Source of the DNA: Rhizobium sp. SL42
GTDB taxonomy: Bacteria > Pseudomonadota > Alphaproteobacteria > Rhizobiales > Rhizobiaceae
NCBI RefSeq assembly: GCF_021729845.1
Contig: NZ_CP063397.1
Span: 1,626,001 to 1,690,000, forward strand
Direction: 5' to 3'
DNA: 64,000 nucleotides
Shown here: in pieces, positions 47,543 through 57,529 of the stretch
Position numbering within the stretch: the stretch's first letter is position 1
How the letters are laid out: every line of letters starts with the position of its first letter
The notes under the pieces: generated by a model
Databases searched by the model: none
Told to the model about the DNA's origin: nothing
Seen by the model: the letters and a program-made list of their open reading frames with translations, nothing else
Made by a program: the position numbers and the translations under genes

Positions 47543-47851
47543 ATGATCCAGCACTGCGTATTCCTGCGCTTCAAGGCCGCCGTTCAAGAGGCCGAGAAGA
47601 AGGCGATTTATGTGGCGATTGCCCAGTTGAAGGATGTCGTGCCGGGCATGCTGGACGTCAAGGCCGGGCCGAATGCGTCGCCGGAAGGCCTGAGCAGCGG
47701 CTACAATGACGGTTTCATCGTCACGTTCGAGGATGCGATGGTGCGCGATTATTACCTGAAGCACCCGGCCCATGTCGCGGTCGGCGAGCGCATCGTGCAT
47801 GCGACCGACGGCGGCCTCGCCGGCATCCTCGTCTTCGATCTGGAGACCTGA
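47543..47851 (+). CDS. Dabb (stress-responsive alpha/beta barrel) family protein
   Basis: 102 residues from the ATG at 47543, which has AAGGGAG at proper spacing; the ATG at 47537 is too close. Begins MIQHCVFLRFKAAVQEAEKK and has the Dabb features GLSSGYNDGFIVTFED and HPAHVAVGERI. Small dimeric ferredoxin-like barrels; functions range from stress proteins to polyketide cyclases, so none is assigned. Followed by a bidirectional terminator. Confidence 0.85.
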   Translation: MIQHCVFLRFKAAVQEAEKKAIYVAIAQLKDVVPGMLDVKAGPNASPEGLSSGYNDGFIVTFEDAMVRDYYLKHPAHVAVGERIVHATDGGLAGILVFDLET

Positions 47852-47868
47852 CATCCTGACATCAAAAC

Positions 47869-47901
47869 GAAAGGCCGGCTTCCGAGGGAAACCGGCCTTT
47901 C
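47869..47901. terminator. Bidirectional hairpin between Dabb and peroxiredoxin genes
   Basis: GAAAGGCCGG (47869-47878) pairs with CCGGCCTTTC (47892-47901). Convergent genes flank it, so it can end both transcripts. Confidence 0.75.
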
Positions 47902-47921
47902 GCATGACACGTAATTGTTAT

Positions 47922-48407
47922 TTATAGCTGTTCGATCATTGTCGCCGCAGACGAGACGGTTGCCTGACCTGGATTTTCCTCGACATTCAGGCTCTTCAGC
48001 ACGCCGTCCTCGACCAGCATCGAATAACGCTTGGAGCGTACGCCGAGCGCGCCGGCGGACAGATCCGCGTCAAGGCCGAGCGCCTTGGTGAAGGAAGCGT
48101 CCCAGTCGGCCAGGAAGTGGATCTTGCCCAGGCCGCCGGTATGTTGCGCCCAGGCGCCCATCACATGCCAGTCATTGACGGAAATCACGGCGATATCGTC
48201 AACACCGCGTGCGAGAATCTGGTCGCGGTTTTCCAGGTAGCCCGGCAGGTGGTTCAGCGTGCAGGTCGGCGTAAACGCGCCTGGCACGGCAAAGACAACG
48301 ACCTTCTTGCCGGCAAATAGCTGTTCTGTGGTGGTTTCCACCGGGCCGTCGGCCGTCTTTTCCTTGAACGTGGCTGTGGGCAGCTTCTCGCCAATCGCAA
48401 TCGTCAT
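47922..48407 (-). CDS. Peroxiredoxin (Prx5 subfamily)
   Basis: 161 residues. Contains the peroxidatic motif PGAFTPTCTLNHLPGY with the catalytic cysteine in PTC, and the Prx5-type length and C-terminal half (DWDASFTKALGLDADL). Reduces hydrogen peroxide and alkyl hydroperoxides using thiols (glutaredoxin or thioredoxin). Cytoplasmic; no signal peptide. Confidence 0.94.
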   Translation of the reverse strand: MTIAIGEKLPTATFKEKTADGPVETTTEQLFAGKKVVVFAVPGAFTPTCTLNHLPGYLENRDQILARGVDDIAVISVNDWHVMGAWAQHTGGLGKIHFLADWDASFTKALGLDADLSAGALGVRSKRYSMLVEDGVLKSLNVEENPGQATVSSAATMIEQL

Positions 48408-48481
48408 GAAATTCTCCTCGCTTTGTGGCGCACACTGGCGTCAGGCGCAGTGCATCGTCGCGGTGGAAATATAGAAGCGGG

Positions 48482-49324
48482 TCAATCAAAGGCAAGCGTG
48501 GTTTCCATCGCACGCCCGGCTGCCAGCACAAGGATGCCCCAGCGCTTGCCGGTCAGCGTGTAGGTCTTCGGCAATTTGCCGATCGGCACCGAGACCTGGA
48601 CCTTGCCATCCCCCTGGATTTCGGCCTTGCCATCGAGAAACACATGGCCGCTCGGTCCGCTGACGAAAACCTGGGGCTCCGTCGTTCCGGCCGGCAATCG
48701 CAGCGTCAGGTCCAGCTGTTTGAGATCGGCGCGCATCGCATAGTGGGTCACGGCAAAATCGTCGGAGGGTGCTTCCGGCAGGCGCTGCCTGGCCGCAGAA
48801 ATCATCGAGGCTTCCTCGGCCACGGCCGCGTCGCCGCTGGACAGCGCGACGGTCAGATCCGCCTGGAAAGGGATGCAGATATTCTTGCAGACGCCGACGA
48901 AGGCATTGACCGTCAGGGTCTCGGTCTCCGGCCCAGCACCTGCGATCACCAGCGGCAATGTCACGGCGTGATCGTAGCCAACGTCACGCATGCCGCTGTT
49001 GTCGAGCAATTTCGGCACGGGAAATCCGATGCTTTCGATCACGGCCGTACTTCCCGGTGAAAGCGTCAGCGCCGGCGGAATGCCGACATCGCCGGGTTCC
49101 TTCCAGTAGGTGATCCAGCCGGGATTGGGCTCGATCACCAGCGCACCCTCGCGTCGACCGTCCGGATCGGCGGGCAGCACGACGAGACGCATTCGTCCAC
49201 CCTCGTTGACCGCCCAGTCGCTGCTCGCGGCTTGAGTGTCGCCGATGGTTAGCGCCAGGGTTGCAAGCGCAAGCAGGAGACCGAATGTCAGCCCATGTGT
49301 GAACTGGACAAGGCGACGGTTCAT
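48482..49324 (-). CDS. Secreted DsbD N-terminal-like (DsbC-domain) protein
   Basis: 280 residues from the ATG at 49324, which puts a signal peptide (hydrophobic [13 protein letters not shown], cleavage after TQA) directly at the N-terminus; an ATG at 49354 is possible. The mature domain has [17 protein letters not shown] and [19 protein letters not shown], the pattern of PF11412 proteins related to the N-terminal domain of DsbD, with a conserved Cys pair. Likely a periplasmic thiol-redox partner. Divergent from the algH-like gene. Confidence 0.82.
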   Translation of the reverse strand: MNRRLVQFTHGLTFGLLLALATLALTIGDTQAASSDWAVNEGGRMRLVVLPADPDGRREGALVIEPNPGWITYWKEPGDVGIPPALTLSPGSTAVIESIGFPVPKLLDNSGMRDVGYDHAVTLPLVIAGAGPETETLTVNAFVGVCKNICIPFQADLTVALSSGDAAVAEEASMISAARQRLPEAPSDDFAVTHYAMRADLKQLDLTLRLPAGTTEPQVFVSGPSGHVFLDGKAEIQGDGKVQVSVPIGKLPKTYTLTGKRWGILVLAAGRAMETTLAFD

Positions 49325-49511
49325 GTGGTGGCGGCTCTGGTGCATCATGGCCATCGGCTCTAGAGGATCGCCCGGCGGCTTGCCAGTCACGGTTATGAAA
49401 TTGTCATCATTTTCGGTTGATCGCAAAGCCCTTCTGCCCCATCTTGAAGGGGAGGGCCTTTTAAACCACGCATCCGGTCCATTGCCCATGGGCAAGTTGA
49501 GGGAGGCAGGC

Positions 49512-50117
49512 ATGGCTTTGTCATCGATCAAGGGAGAACGGGAACGCGGCTTTCTCGACGGCCAGTTCCTGATTGCGATGCCCGGAATGCCGGACGGTAA
49601 TTTCGCGCGCTCCGTCGTCTATATCTGTGCCCATTCGCCGGCGGGAGCCATGGGTTTCATCATCAACCGTGCGCAGGCGGTGACCTTTGCCGACATCCTG
49701 CTGCATCTTGAACTGATCGATCGCAACGACGCGATCATGCTGCCCGAGCATGCCCGGCATTTCCCCATCCAGTGCGGCGGCCCGGTCGAGCAGAGCCGCG
49801 GTTTCGTGCTGCATTCCGACGACTATCTCTCCGACAGCAGCATACCGGTCAGCGATGATATTTCTCTGACGGCGACGCTCGATATCGTTCGCGCCATTTC
49901 CGACGGCCGCGGCCCGAACCGTGCCACCATGCTGCTCGGTTATGCCGGCTGGGGCGCCGGCCAGCTTGAACTCGAGATCGCCAACAATGGCTGGCTCAAT
50001 TGCCCGGCCAGCGAAGAACTGATCTTCGATCGCAGCCTAGACAACAAGTACGAGCGCGCTTTATCCCTCATGGGTATCAATCCGGCCATGCTGTCGATGG
50101 ATGCGGGCCACGCGTGA
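49512..50117 (+). CDS. YqgE/AlgH family protein (UPF0301)
   Basis: 201 residues from the ATG at 49512 with GGGAGG upstream. Signatures: [37 protein letters not shown] and [15 protein letters not shown] plus [14 protein letters not shown]. Named after a Pseudomonas alginate regulator but of unsettled function in most bacteria. Well conserved and of normal length. Confidence 0.93.
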   Translation: MALSSIKGERERGFLDGQFLIAMPGMPDGNFARSVVYICAHSPAGAMGFIINRAQAVTFADILLHLELIDRNDAIMLPEHARHFPIQCGGPVEQSRGFVLHSDDYLSDSSIPVSDDISLTATLDIVRAISDGRGPNRATMLLGYAGWGAGQLELEIANNGWLNCPASEELIFDRSLDNKYERALSLMGINPAMLSMDAGHA

Positions 50118-50246
50118 GGAGTTCGGAGTGGCCTATCTGAACGGCCGATCTGATCGGGTTGCCTGATTGCTTCTTGCACGGATCTGAATGGCAGGCCAAA
50201 GTACCGGTCGTGCGGCCTCAGGGTCGGATCCAACCGGAATTGCCCT

Positions 50247-50882
50247 ATGCCCTCGATCGATATCCTTATCGCCTTCATGCTGACCACCGCGGTCTTTGCC
50301 TTCATTCCGGGGCCGGCAATGCTCTATGTCGCCGCGCGAACGCTGGCGGCGGATCGGCGCGCCGGGCTGATGGCAACGCTCGGCATCCATATCGGTTGTT
50401 ATGTTCATGTGGTCGCGGCGGCTGCGGGCCTGTCGATCCTGTTTCATCTCGTGCCGACGCTGTATCTCGCGGTCAAGCTCGCAGGCGCAGCCTACCTGAT
50501 CTTTCTCGGGATCCGGATGTTCCGCGCAAGCCGCCGAAGCGCTGAAGGACCGACGACGACATTCGGGGCAAAGTCGGCCGCGCAGGCCTTTGCCGAAAGT
50601 ATCCTGGTCGAGGTTCTCAACCCGAAGACGGCGATCTTCTTCCTCGCCTTCCTGCCGCAATTCATCGATGCAGCCGCAGGCTTTCCCGTCTGGCTGCAGT
50701 TCCTGATCCTCGGAACGGTGGTCAACCTGACATTCTCCTTCGCCGACGTGGTCTGTGTCCTGGCTGCCGGCCTCGTGACACGGCGGCTGTCGCGGATCTC
50801 CTCGCTACAGCGCAATCTGCAAAGGGCTGGCGGTGCCGTTCTGGTCGCGCTCGGCCTGCATGTCGCCTTCCAGCGCACCTGA
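50247..50882 (+). CDS. LysE/RhtB-family amino-acid exporter
   Basis: 211 residues with six membrane helices and the family start FMLTTAVFAFIPGPAMLYVAARTLAADRRAGLMATLGIHIG (RhtB signature). FLAFLPQFIDAA is the conserved C-terminal motif. Exports an amino acid or analog; substrate not predictable. Weak ribosome-binding site. It converges with the GGDEF-EAL gene. Confidence 0.92.
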   Translation: MPSIDILIAFMLTTAVFAFIPGPAMLYVAARTLAADRRAGLMATLGIHIGCYVHVVAAAAGLSILFHLVPTLYLAVKLAGAAYLIFLGIRMFRASRRSAEGPTTTFGAKSAAQAFAESILVEVLNPKTAIFFLAFLPQFIDAAAGFPVWLQFLILGTVVNLTFSFADVVCVLAAGLVTRRLSRISSLQRNLQRAGGAVLVALGLHVAFQRT

Positions 50883-50908
50883 TCCTTGATACGGTTGAGA
50901 AACGGGCC

Positions 50909-53827
50909 TTACGCCCGTTTCATCAGCGGAAAGCGTTCCTTCAGCAGCCTCAGCACCGATTCCGAGCCGAGCGGCGGGCCGAACAGGAAACTCTGGCCGA
51001 AATCGCAGCCCATCTTGGCAAGCTCGGCCGCGTCCTGGTCGGTCTCGATGCCTTCCGCCACCACCTGCATGTCCAGTCCGCGCGCCATGGCCACGACGGA
51101 TTTGAGCAGGATCGAGCGTTTCTCCGACTGGTCGCAGACCAGCGCCTTGTCGAGCTTGATCGTGTCGAACGGGAAACGCGTCAGGTAGGCGAGCGAGGAA
51201 TAGCCGGTGCCGAAATCGTCGAGCGCCAGGCTGATGCCGGTCTCCTTGAGTTTTTCCAGCATCAGGCGCGCCTGTTCCGGATTTTCCATAACGACGGATT
51301 CGGTCAGCTCCAGCTTGATCCGCTTCGGCTCGCACTGGGTCTTGGCCAGCATTGCGCGCACGTCGTTGTAGATTTCGCTCGAGATCAGTTGCGCCGAAGA
51401 CAGGTTGACCGACAGGAAGATCGGCAGTTCGCCGGTCTGCCGCTCCCAGTCCATCAGGTCGGTCGTCGACCGTTCCAGGGCAAACATGCCGAGCGGCTCG
51501 ATCAGGTCCGACATTTCCGCGATCGGAATGAACTCCGATGGCGGAATGCTGCCGCGCTTGGGGTGGTCCCAGCGCATCAGCGCCTCGAAACCGGCAATCT
51601 CGCCATTGGCCAGCCTGACGATCGGCTGATAGGCCATCGTCAGTTCCTTGCGCTCGATGGCGCGGCGCAGGTCCGTTTCCAATTGCAGCCGGTCGGTGCT
51701 GACGCTGCGGAAGGCCGGACGGAAGGGCTCGACCCTGTTGCCGCCGCCGCGCTTGGCCCGGTACATGGCAAGTTCCGCGTCCGACAGAAGGCTGGCAGCG
51801 CTTTCCTGCTGGTCGACCCAGGAGACAAGGCCGATCGAGGCGGTCAGCACCACTTCACGATTGGCGAAGTTGAGTGGCACCATGATCGCCTTGGAGACGG
51901 CATCGGCAAAGTCGGCAACCTTGGCCGGATCGCGCTCGGAGACCAGGATCAGGCCGAACTCGTCGCCGGAAAGCCGCGCCAACGTGTCCTGCGGCTTCAA
52001 GAGGCGACGCAGGCGGCGGGTGATGGCAATCAGGATATTGTCGCCGGCAGCAATGCCGAGACTGTCGTTGACCTGCTTGTAGCGGTCGATGTCGATGGCC
52101 AGAACCGTCGGGCGCACCGTTTCCGATGTGCCCGCCAGCGACAGGACGCTCTGCAGCCGGTCGAGGAAGACCTCCCGGTTGGGAAGCCCCGTCAGGTTGT
52201 CATGCATCGCATCGGTAAGCAGGCGGTCGATCGAGTTCTTCTGCTCGGTCACGTCGATGATCGTGCCAACGCAGCGGATGACCTCGCCATTGGAGCCGAG
52301 AACCGGCCGGGCGCGTATCTTCAGCCAGTGGAAATGGCCGTCTTCGGCGCGGATGCGGAATTCGTGGCTGAGCCGTCCCTTGCGATGTTCGAGCAGCACG
52401 TCGAGCGTGGCGCGGAACCGATCGCGGTCGTCGGGATGCAGGCGCGGCAGCCAGTTGCGGGCCGGGCCGTGCATCGTGCCGGGAGACAGGCCGAGACGGA
52501 CGGAGACGTCCGGGCTCGTGACGACGCGGTCGCGGGCCACATCCCAGTCCCAGACGGTATCGCCGGATCCGGTCAGTGCCAGCGATTGCCGCTCGAGATC
52601 GGAAAACAGGCCCTGCTGATAGGCGCCGCCGGCAAAGGCATGCTGCATGACGGTGAAGCCGATCAAAAGCACGATGAGGACTAGGCCGCCGCCAAGTGCC
52701 GGCTGGATGATGTCGTTGTCGAGCCGGCCGGTCACCGTCAGCCAGCCGCCGAACAGCCAGACCATGATCAGCGCCCAGGTCGGTACCAGCAGGATCGCCC
52801 GGTCATAGCGGTTGATGCCGAGATAGATGATCAGGCCGATCCCGGCCGTCGCCGTCAGCGCGAAGGAGAGACGCGCGATGCCGGACGCGATCGACGGGTC
52901 GTAGATCGCGACCCCGAACAGCAGGGCAAGGCCGAGGATCCAGGCAAATGTCGCATAGCCGAGATGCACATGCCAGCGATTGAGATTCAGGTAGGTGAAC
53001 AGGAAGATGACGAGCGAGGAGGCAAGCGCCACCTCGGCACTGGCGCGCCATATTCGCGTGTCGCCGGACGTGATGCTGATCAGCTTTTCAAGGAAGCCGA
53101 AGTCGACGCAGATATAGGCGAGTACGGCCCAGGCAAGGGCTGCAGCGGCCGGCAGCATCGAGGTGCCCTTGACGACGAAAAGGATGGTCAGGAACACCGC
53201 AAGCAGGCCGGCAATGCCGAGCACAATGCCGCGATACAGCGTAAACGCGTTGACCGTGTCCTTGTAGGCATCCGGCTCCCACAGATAGATCTGCGGCAGG
53301 TTCGGTGTCGCAAGTTCGGCGACGAATGTGATCACCGCGCCCGGATTGAGCGTGATGCGGAAGACGTCGGCATCCGGGCTCGCCACCCGGTCGAGCGCAA
53401 AGCCTTCCGAGGGCGTGATCGCCATGATGCGTTGCGAGCCGAGATCCGGCCAGAACATCCGCGATCCGGCCAGACGGAAATGCGGCGCGACGATGACGCG
53501 CTCCAGCTGTTCCTCGGAGACATTGGCAAGCGCGAACACCGCCCAGTCGCCCTGATGTTCGGGGCCGCTCGAGCGCACCTCGATGCGCCGGCGGATGCCA
53601 TCGGCACCTGCGGCGGTCGAAACCTGGAAGGCCTCGCCCTGATTGGTATAGATTTCGGTCGTGGCCGTCAGGTCGAGTGCATTGTCGTCGCGGGCGATCT
53701 TAACCGGCTCGACGGCATTGGCCAGGGGGGCAAAAAGCGATGCAAACAGGGATGCAAGCAACAGGGTAACGAGGAACGGCAACTGCGAACGGCCGGCCTT
53801 CGGGGTGTTATTCCAGAAACGCGTCAT
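50909..53827 (-). CDS. 7TM-DISM-like membrane sensor with PAS, GGDEF and EAL domains
   Basis: 972 residues from the ATG at 53827, which overlaps the upstream acetyltransferase stop (ATGA). Signal peptide (about 1-38), periplasmic DISM extracellular domain, seven membrane helices (about 185-400), PAS/PAC (about 410-545), GGDEF domain (about 550-715; SGDEF instead of GGDEF) and EAL domain (about 725-965; FEALMRWDHP, DDFGTGYSS, AEGIET). Cyclic-di-GMP hydrolysis is well supported; synthesis remains possible since SGDEF proteins can be active. Confidence 0.92.
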   Translation of the reverse strand: MTRFWNNTPKAGRSQLPFLVTLLLASLFASLFAPLANAVEPVKIARDDNALDLTATTEIYTNQGEAFQVSTAAGADGIRRRIEVRSSGPEHQGDWAVFALANVSEEQLERVIVAPHFRLAGSRMFWPDLGSQRIMAITPSEGFALDRVASPDADVFRITLNPGAVITFVAELATPNLPQIYLWEPDAYKDTVNAFTLYRGIVLGIAGLLAVFLTILFVVKGTSMLPAAAALAWAVLAYICVDFGFLEKLISITSGDTRIWRASAEVALASSLVIFLFTYLNLNRWHVHLGYATFAWILGLALLFGVAIYDPSIASGIARLSFALTATAGIGLIIYLGINRYDRAILLVPTWALIMVWLFGGWLTVTGRLDNDIIQPALGGGLVLIVLLIGFTVMQHAFAGGAYQQGLFSDLERQSLALTGSGDTVWDWDVARDRVVTSPDVSVRLGLSPGTMHGPARNWLPRLHPDDRDRFRATLDVLLEHRKGRLSHEFRIRAEDGHFHWLKIRARPVLGSNGEVIRCVGTIIDVTEQKNSIDRLLTDAMHDNLTGLPNREVFLDRLQSVLSLAGTSETVRPTVLAIDIDRYKQVNDSLGIAAGDNILIAITRRLRRLLKPQDTLARLSGDEFGLILVSERDPAKVADFADAVSKAIMVPLNFANREVVLTASIGLVSWVDQQESAASLLSDAELAMYRAKRGGGNRVEPFRPAFRSVSTDRLQLETDLRRAIERKELTMAYQPIVRLANGEIAGFEALMRWDHPKRGSIPPSEFIPIAEMSDLIEPLGMFALERSTTDLMDWERQTGELPIFLSVNLSSAQLISSEIYNDVRAMLAKTQCEPKRIKLELTESVVMENPEQARLMLEKLKETGISLALDDFGTGYSSLAYLTRFPFDTIKLDKALVCDQSEKRSILLKSVVAMARGLDMQVVAEGIETDQDAAELAKMGCDFGQSFLFGPPLGSESVLRLLKERFPLMKRA

Positions 53828-54435
53828 GAAGCTGCTTTGCCGTTCCGTGTCTTCTGGTCTCTTATTTTGGAAAACAGCATGTGATCGCGCCACTGTCCGT
53901 TGATTTTCAGATATTCGCGCAAGAGACCTTCTCGCTCAAATCCCGATTTTTCGAGTAGCCGTATGCTGCTGACATTGTCCGGAATACAGGCTGCTTCAAT
54001 TCGGTGCAACTCAAGAGGCCCGAAGATGTAGGGAATAGCCAATTGAAGTGCGGCAAACATATGTCCTTTTCCCGCATGGCGCTCGCCCATCCAGTATCCG
54101 ATCATGCAGCTTTGCGCAGCGCCACGGCGGATGAGGCCGATGGTCAGGCCGCCGATCAGGACTTCATCATCGCGTGAAAACAGCAGGAACGGCACGGCCA
54201 TGCCGGAATGGAATTCCTGTTCGTTACGGACCACCCGCTGGCGATAGGACCGTTCGGTCAGCTCGTCCGATCGCCAGCTCGGCTCCCAGGGCTGCAGGAA
54301 GGCGCGGCTGTCGCGGCGGATCTCGTGCCACTGATCGAAGTCGCGGTAGCGGGGCAGGCGCAGCAGATGCCGTTCGCTGGTCAGCTCCGGTGGCTCCGGC
54401 TGCCGGGACAGAAACCGAAACACCGAGCGCGTCAT
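53824..54435 (-). CDS. RimJ/RimL-type GNAT acetyltransferase
   Basis: 203 residues. The GNAT_3 pattern is visible: TSERHLLRLPRYRDFDQWHEIR at the N-terminus and HRIEAACIPDNVSSIRLLEKSGFEREGLLREYLKINGQWRDH near the end, typical of RimJ-like N-acetyltransferases of ribosomal proteins or metabolites. Coupled by overlap to the sensor gene downstream. Terminator-separated from the M16 peptidase gene upstream. Confidence 0.92.
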   Translation of the reverse strand: MTRSVFRFLSRQPEPPELTSERHLLRLPRYRDFDQWHEIRRDSRAFLQPWEPSWRSDELTERSYRQRVVRNEQEFHSGMAVPFLLFSRDDEVLIGGLTIGLIRRGAAQSCMIGYWMGERHAGKGHMFAALQLAIPYIFGPLELHRIEAACIPDNVSSIRLLEKSGFEREGLLREYLKINGQWRDHMLFSKIRDQKTRNGKAAS

Positions 54436-54445
54436 TTGCCGTCCC

Positions 54446-54480
54446 CAAAAAGAAAGCGCCGGCGGTTCAATCCCGCCGGC
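54446..54480 (-). terminator. Rho-independent terminator after the M16 peptidase gene
   Basis: On the minus strand GCCGGCGG, a seven-base loop, CCGCCGGC, then GCTTTCTTTTT. It separates thrC-peptidase from the acetyltransferase-sensor unit. Confidence 0.88.
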
Positions 54481-54501
54481 AGATCAGGTTTAGTGCTCGT
54501 T

Positions 54502-55800
54502 TCAGCCTGCCGCCTTTAGCGAGGCGGTGTTGCGTGCGGACAGGGCGCTGGAGATTTCGTCCAGCGAAACCAGCTGTTCCACCGGGCCGATCGCCGAAAG
54601 CGTCGGTGCCGTGTCGAAGAACAGGCGGCCGGCAAGGTCGGTCAGGCGCTGCGTCGTGATGCCGGCAAGCCGTTCCATCATTTCCGCGTTTGGAATGGTG
54701 CGGCCATAGAGCATCATCTGGCGGGCAATCTGCCCGGCGCGTGCAGCCGGGCTTTCCTGGCCCATCAGCAACTGGGCCCGGATCTGCGCCCGGGAGCGCT
54801 CGATTTCCTGCTGGTCGATCGACTGCGACGCCTTGCGCAATTCTTCGATGATGACGGGAACCAGTTCCGGCAGATTGTCGCCGCCCGTGGCGGCATGGAT
54901 GCCGAAGATGCCGGTATCGGAAAAACCCCAGTGGAAGGCATAGACCGAATAGCACAGGCCGCGGATTTCACGCACTTCCTGGAACAGCCGCGAAGACATG
55001 CCGCCGCCGAGAATGTTGGCGAGGATCTGCGAACAGTAGAAGTCGCGCATGTGGTAGGCCTTGCCCTCGAAGCCGAGCAGCACCTGCGTATCCATCAGGT
55101 CGCGCTCTTCGCGCGCCTCGCCGCCGGTGTAATGGGCGACATCCATAACCGGCGCGGCCGACGGCTGGGTCGGAAGGCCGGCAAAGCGCTGTTCGACCTG
55201 CTTGACGAATGCGTCGTGATCGACGGCACCGGCCGCCACGACGAACATCCGGTCCGTGGTGTAGTTGCGCGAAAGATAGGCGCGGATCTCGTCGCTGGAA
55301 AACGACAGAACCGATTCCGGCGTGCCGAGAATGCTGCGGCCGAGCGTCTGGTTCTGGAAGGCGCGCTCGGAGAAGCGGTCGAACACGACATCGTCCGGCG
55401 TGTCGTCGGCCGCGCCGATTTCCTGCAGGATGACGTGCTTTTCGCGGGCCAGCTCTTCCTCGTCGAAGACCGATTCTGTCAGGATGTCGGCGAGAATATC
55501 GACGGCCAGCGGCACGTCGTCCTTCAGCACGCGGGCATAGTATGACGTGGTTTCCGTGGAGGTGGCGGCGTTCAGTTCGCCGCCGACATTCTCGATTTCC
55601 TCGGCGATTTCCCGGGCGCCACGTCGGTTCGTGCCCTTGAATGCCATGTGCTCGAGAAGATGCGCGATGCCATGTTCGGCCTCCGTCTCGTTGCGTGAAC
55701 CGGACTTGATCCAGGTTCCGAGCGCCACGCTCTCGAGATGCGGCATATTCTCTGTTACGACCGTCAACCCCGAAGGCAGCCGGGTGCACTCAACATTCAT
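54502..55800 (-). CDS. M16 family zinc peptidase (mitochondrial processing peptidase-like)
   Basis: 432 residues. HxxEH inverzincin motif is HLLEHMAFKG with downstream Glu in the AREKHVILQEIGAADD region; the second M16 domain follows (SSRLFQEVREIRGLCYSVYAF). Length and layout match the single-chain rhizobial PqqL/MPP-like peptidases ancestral to mitochondrial MPP. It lies 20 bases after thrC, an order seen commonly in Rhizobiales. Confidence 0.95.
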   Translation of the reverse strand: MNVECTRLPSGLTVVTENMPHLESVALGTWIKSGSRNETEAEHGIAHLLEHMAFKGTNRRGAREIAEEIENVGGELNAATSTETTSYYARVLKDDVPLAVDILADILTESVFDEEELAREKHVILQEIGAADDTPDDVVFDRFSERAFQNQTLGRSILGTPESVLSFSSDEIRAYLSRNYTTDRMFVVAAGAVDHDAFVKQVEQRFAGLPTQPSAAPVMDVAHYTGGEAREERDLMDTQVLLGFEGKAYHMRDFYCSQILANILGGGMSSRLFQEVREIRGLCYSVYAFHWGFSDTGIFGIHAATGGDNLPELVPVIIEELRKASQSIDQQEIERSRAQIRAQLLMGQESPAARAGQIARQMMLYGRTIPNAEMMERLAGITTQRLTDLAGRLFFDTAPTLSAIGPVEQLVSLDEISSALSARNTASLKAAG

Positions 55801-55820
55801 GGTCCGTCTTTCTGCGTTTC

Positions 55821-57224
55821 TTATTTATCCGCCCGGGCATGTAAGCCGACAAAACTTTCGACGGCTTTAAGGTCCGCGGGCAGGATATCGAAACGCTCCT
55901 CCCTGTCCATCAGATCAGCAAGCCACGATGGAAGCGCGGGGTCAATACCGGATGCTGATTTTACTGCGGCAGGGAACTTCGCCGGATGGGCCGTCGCCAG
56001 CACCACCATCGGGCTTTGCGGCTTTTCGAACTTCTTGGCCACATGCATGCCAACGGCGGTATGCGGATCGAGAAGATAGCCGGTTTCGTCCAGTACCGCC
56101 TTGATTGTCTTGGCGACTTCCTTCTGCGTCGCACGGCCGGCGCGGAAATCCTTGCGGATGAATTTCAGCGCCTCGTCCTTGATTTCGAACGCGCCGGATT
56201 GCTTGAGCCCTTCCATCGCGGACCGGATCGACGCGGCGTCGCGTCCGTAAGCTTCAAACAGCAGACGCTCGAAATTCGACGAGATCTGGATGTCCATCGA
56301 CGGCGACGTCGTGGCGGCCACGCCCTTCATCTCGTAGCGGCCGGTCTTCATCGTGCGCGCCAGGATATCGTTGTCATTGGTGGCGATCACCAGCTTGTCA
56401 ATCGGCAATCCCATCTTCTTGGCGACATAGCCGGCGAAGATGTCGCCGAAGTTTCCGGTCGGCACGGTGAACGAGATCTTGCGGTCCGGCGCACCGAGCG
56501 ACACGGCGGCGGTGAAGTAGTAGACCACCTGCGCCATGATGCGTGCCCAGTTGATCGAGTTGACGCCCGAGAGCTTGATCCGGTCGCGAAAGGCGATGTC
56601 GTTGAACATCGCCTTGACGAGGTTCTGGCAGTCGTCGAAGTTGCCCTCGATGGCGATGGCCCGGACATTGCTGGCCGTCGAGGACGTCATCTGGCGCTGC
56701 TGCACCGGCGAGACCTTGCCATGCGGGAAGAGGATGAAGATGTCGGTGCGCGAGCGGCCGGCAAAGGCGTCGATCGCGGCGCCCCCCGTGTCGCCAGAGG
56801 TGGCGCCGACGATGGTGGCGCGTTCGCCGCGGCTTTCCAGAACGTGGTCCATCAGGCGGGCGATCAGCTGCATCGCCACGTCCTTGAACGCGAGCGTCGT
56901 GCCGTGGAAGAGTTCCAGCACATAGGTGTTCGACCCGGTCTGGACCAGCGGAGCCACGGCCGGATGGCGGAACGTGGCATAGGCCTCGTCGATCATCTTG
57001 CGGAACACGTCCGGCTCGATTTCGCCGTCGACAAACGGCGAAAGAACCTCGAAGGCAACGTCCTGATAGCTCTTGCCGCGCAAGCCGCGAATGGCTTTCT
57101 TCGACAGCTGCGGAAAGCTGCGCGGGACATAGAGGCCGCCGTCACGGGCAAGGCCGGCCAGCAATGCGTCACAGAAACCGAGGCTTTCCGCCTCTCCGCG
57201 GGTCGAGATATATTCCACGAGCAT
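55821..57224 (-). CDS. thrC: Threonine synthase
   Basis: 467 residues (ATG at 57224; the GTG two codons later is better spaced from AAGGA and may be the true start). PLP-dependent conversion of O-phosphohomoserine to threonine. Lys in HGTTLAFKDVAMQ binds PLP, with the phosphate loop GATSGDTGGAAIDAFAG and TVPTGNFGDIFAGY. Long-form ThrC typical of alphaproteobacteria. Completes the pathway with thrB at 46013. Confidence 0.96.
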   Translation of the reverse strand: MLVEYISTRGEAESLGFCDALLAGLARDGGLYVPRSFPQLSKKAIRGLRGKSYQDVAFEVLSPFVDGEIEPDVFRKMIDEAYATFRHPAVAPLVQTGSNTYVLELFHGTTLAFKDVAMQLIARLMDHVLESRGERATIVGATSGDTGGAAIDAFAGRSRTDIFILFPHGKVSPVQQRQMTSSTASNVRAIAIEGNFDDCQNLVKAMFNDIAFRDRIKLSGVNSINWARIMAQVVYYFTAAVSLGAPDRKISFTVPTGNFGDIFAGYVAKKMGLPIDKLVIATNDNDILARTMKTGRYEMKGVAATTSPSMDIQISSNFERLLFEAYGRDAASIRSAMEGLKQSGAFEIKDEALKFIRKDFRAGRATQKEVAKTIKAVLDETGYLLDPHTAVGMHVAKKFEKPQSPMVVLATAHPAKFPAAVKSASGIDPALPSWLADLMDREERFDILPADLKAVESFVGLHARADK

Positions 57225-57529
57225 TATCCTTGATCAGTAGAAGCGGGGAGTGCTTGCCCCGGAGACTATGGCGTTTTCGATAAAGAGGTTTGCCATTTTG
57301 CGCCAGACTTGGCGGCTCAATTTCGCAAGCCCGGCAGCAGCACGCAGATGGAGCTTCCCCGTCCTGAATGGCGGACATTGGAGATGAGGTGAAATTTGAA
57401 TCAAAACGCCGGCTACCCAATCGATTTTTGTCAGCGCCGCTGGTATAGACCATCCGCAAGGGCGCTGAAAAGCCTCAAGTTCGACAGTTTTGCGGCTCTT
57501 CGAGCCGAGCATGCGGAAGGTAGAGTCTC
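57225..57529. other. Divergent spacer, no gene seen
   Basis: 305 bases between thrC and the divergently oriented lipoprotein gene. Both promoters should be here. I find no strong inverted repeat, RNA-like structure or small open frame with a ribosome-binding site. Confidence 0.5.

Noticed and set aside
51389..53884. Long plus-strand frames opposite the second GGDEF-EAL gene
   Set aside because: Same reason: mirror-frame composition, no motif, real gene on the other strand fully explained.
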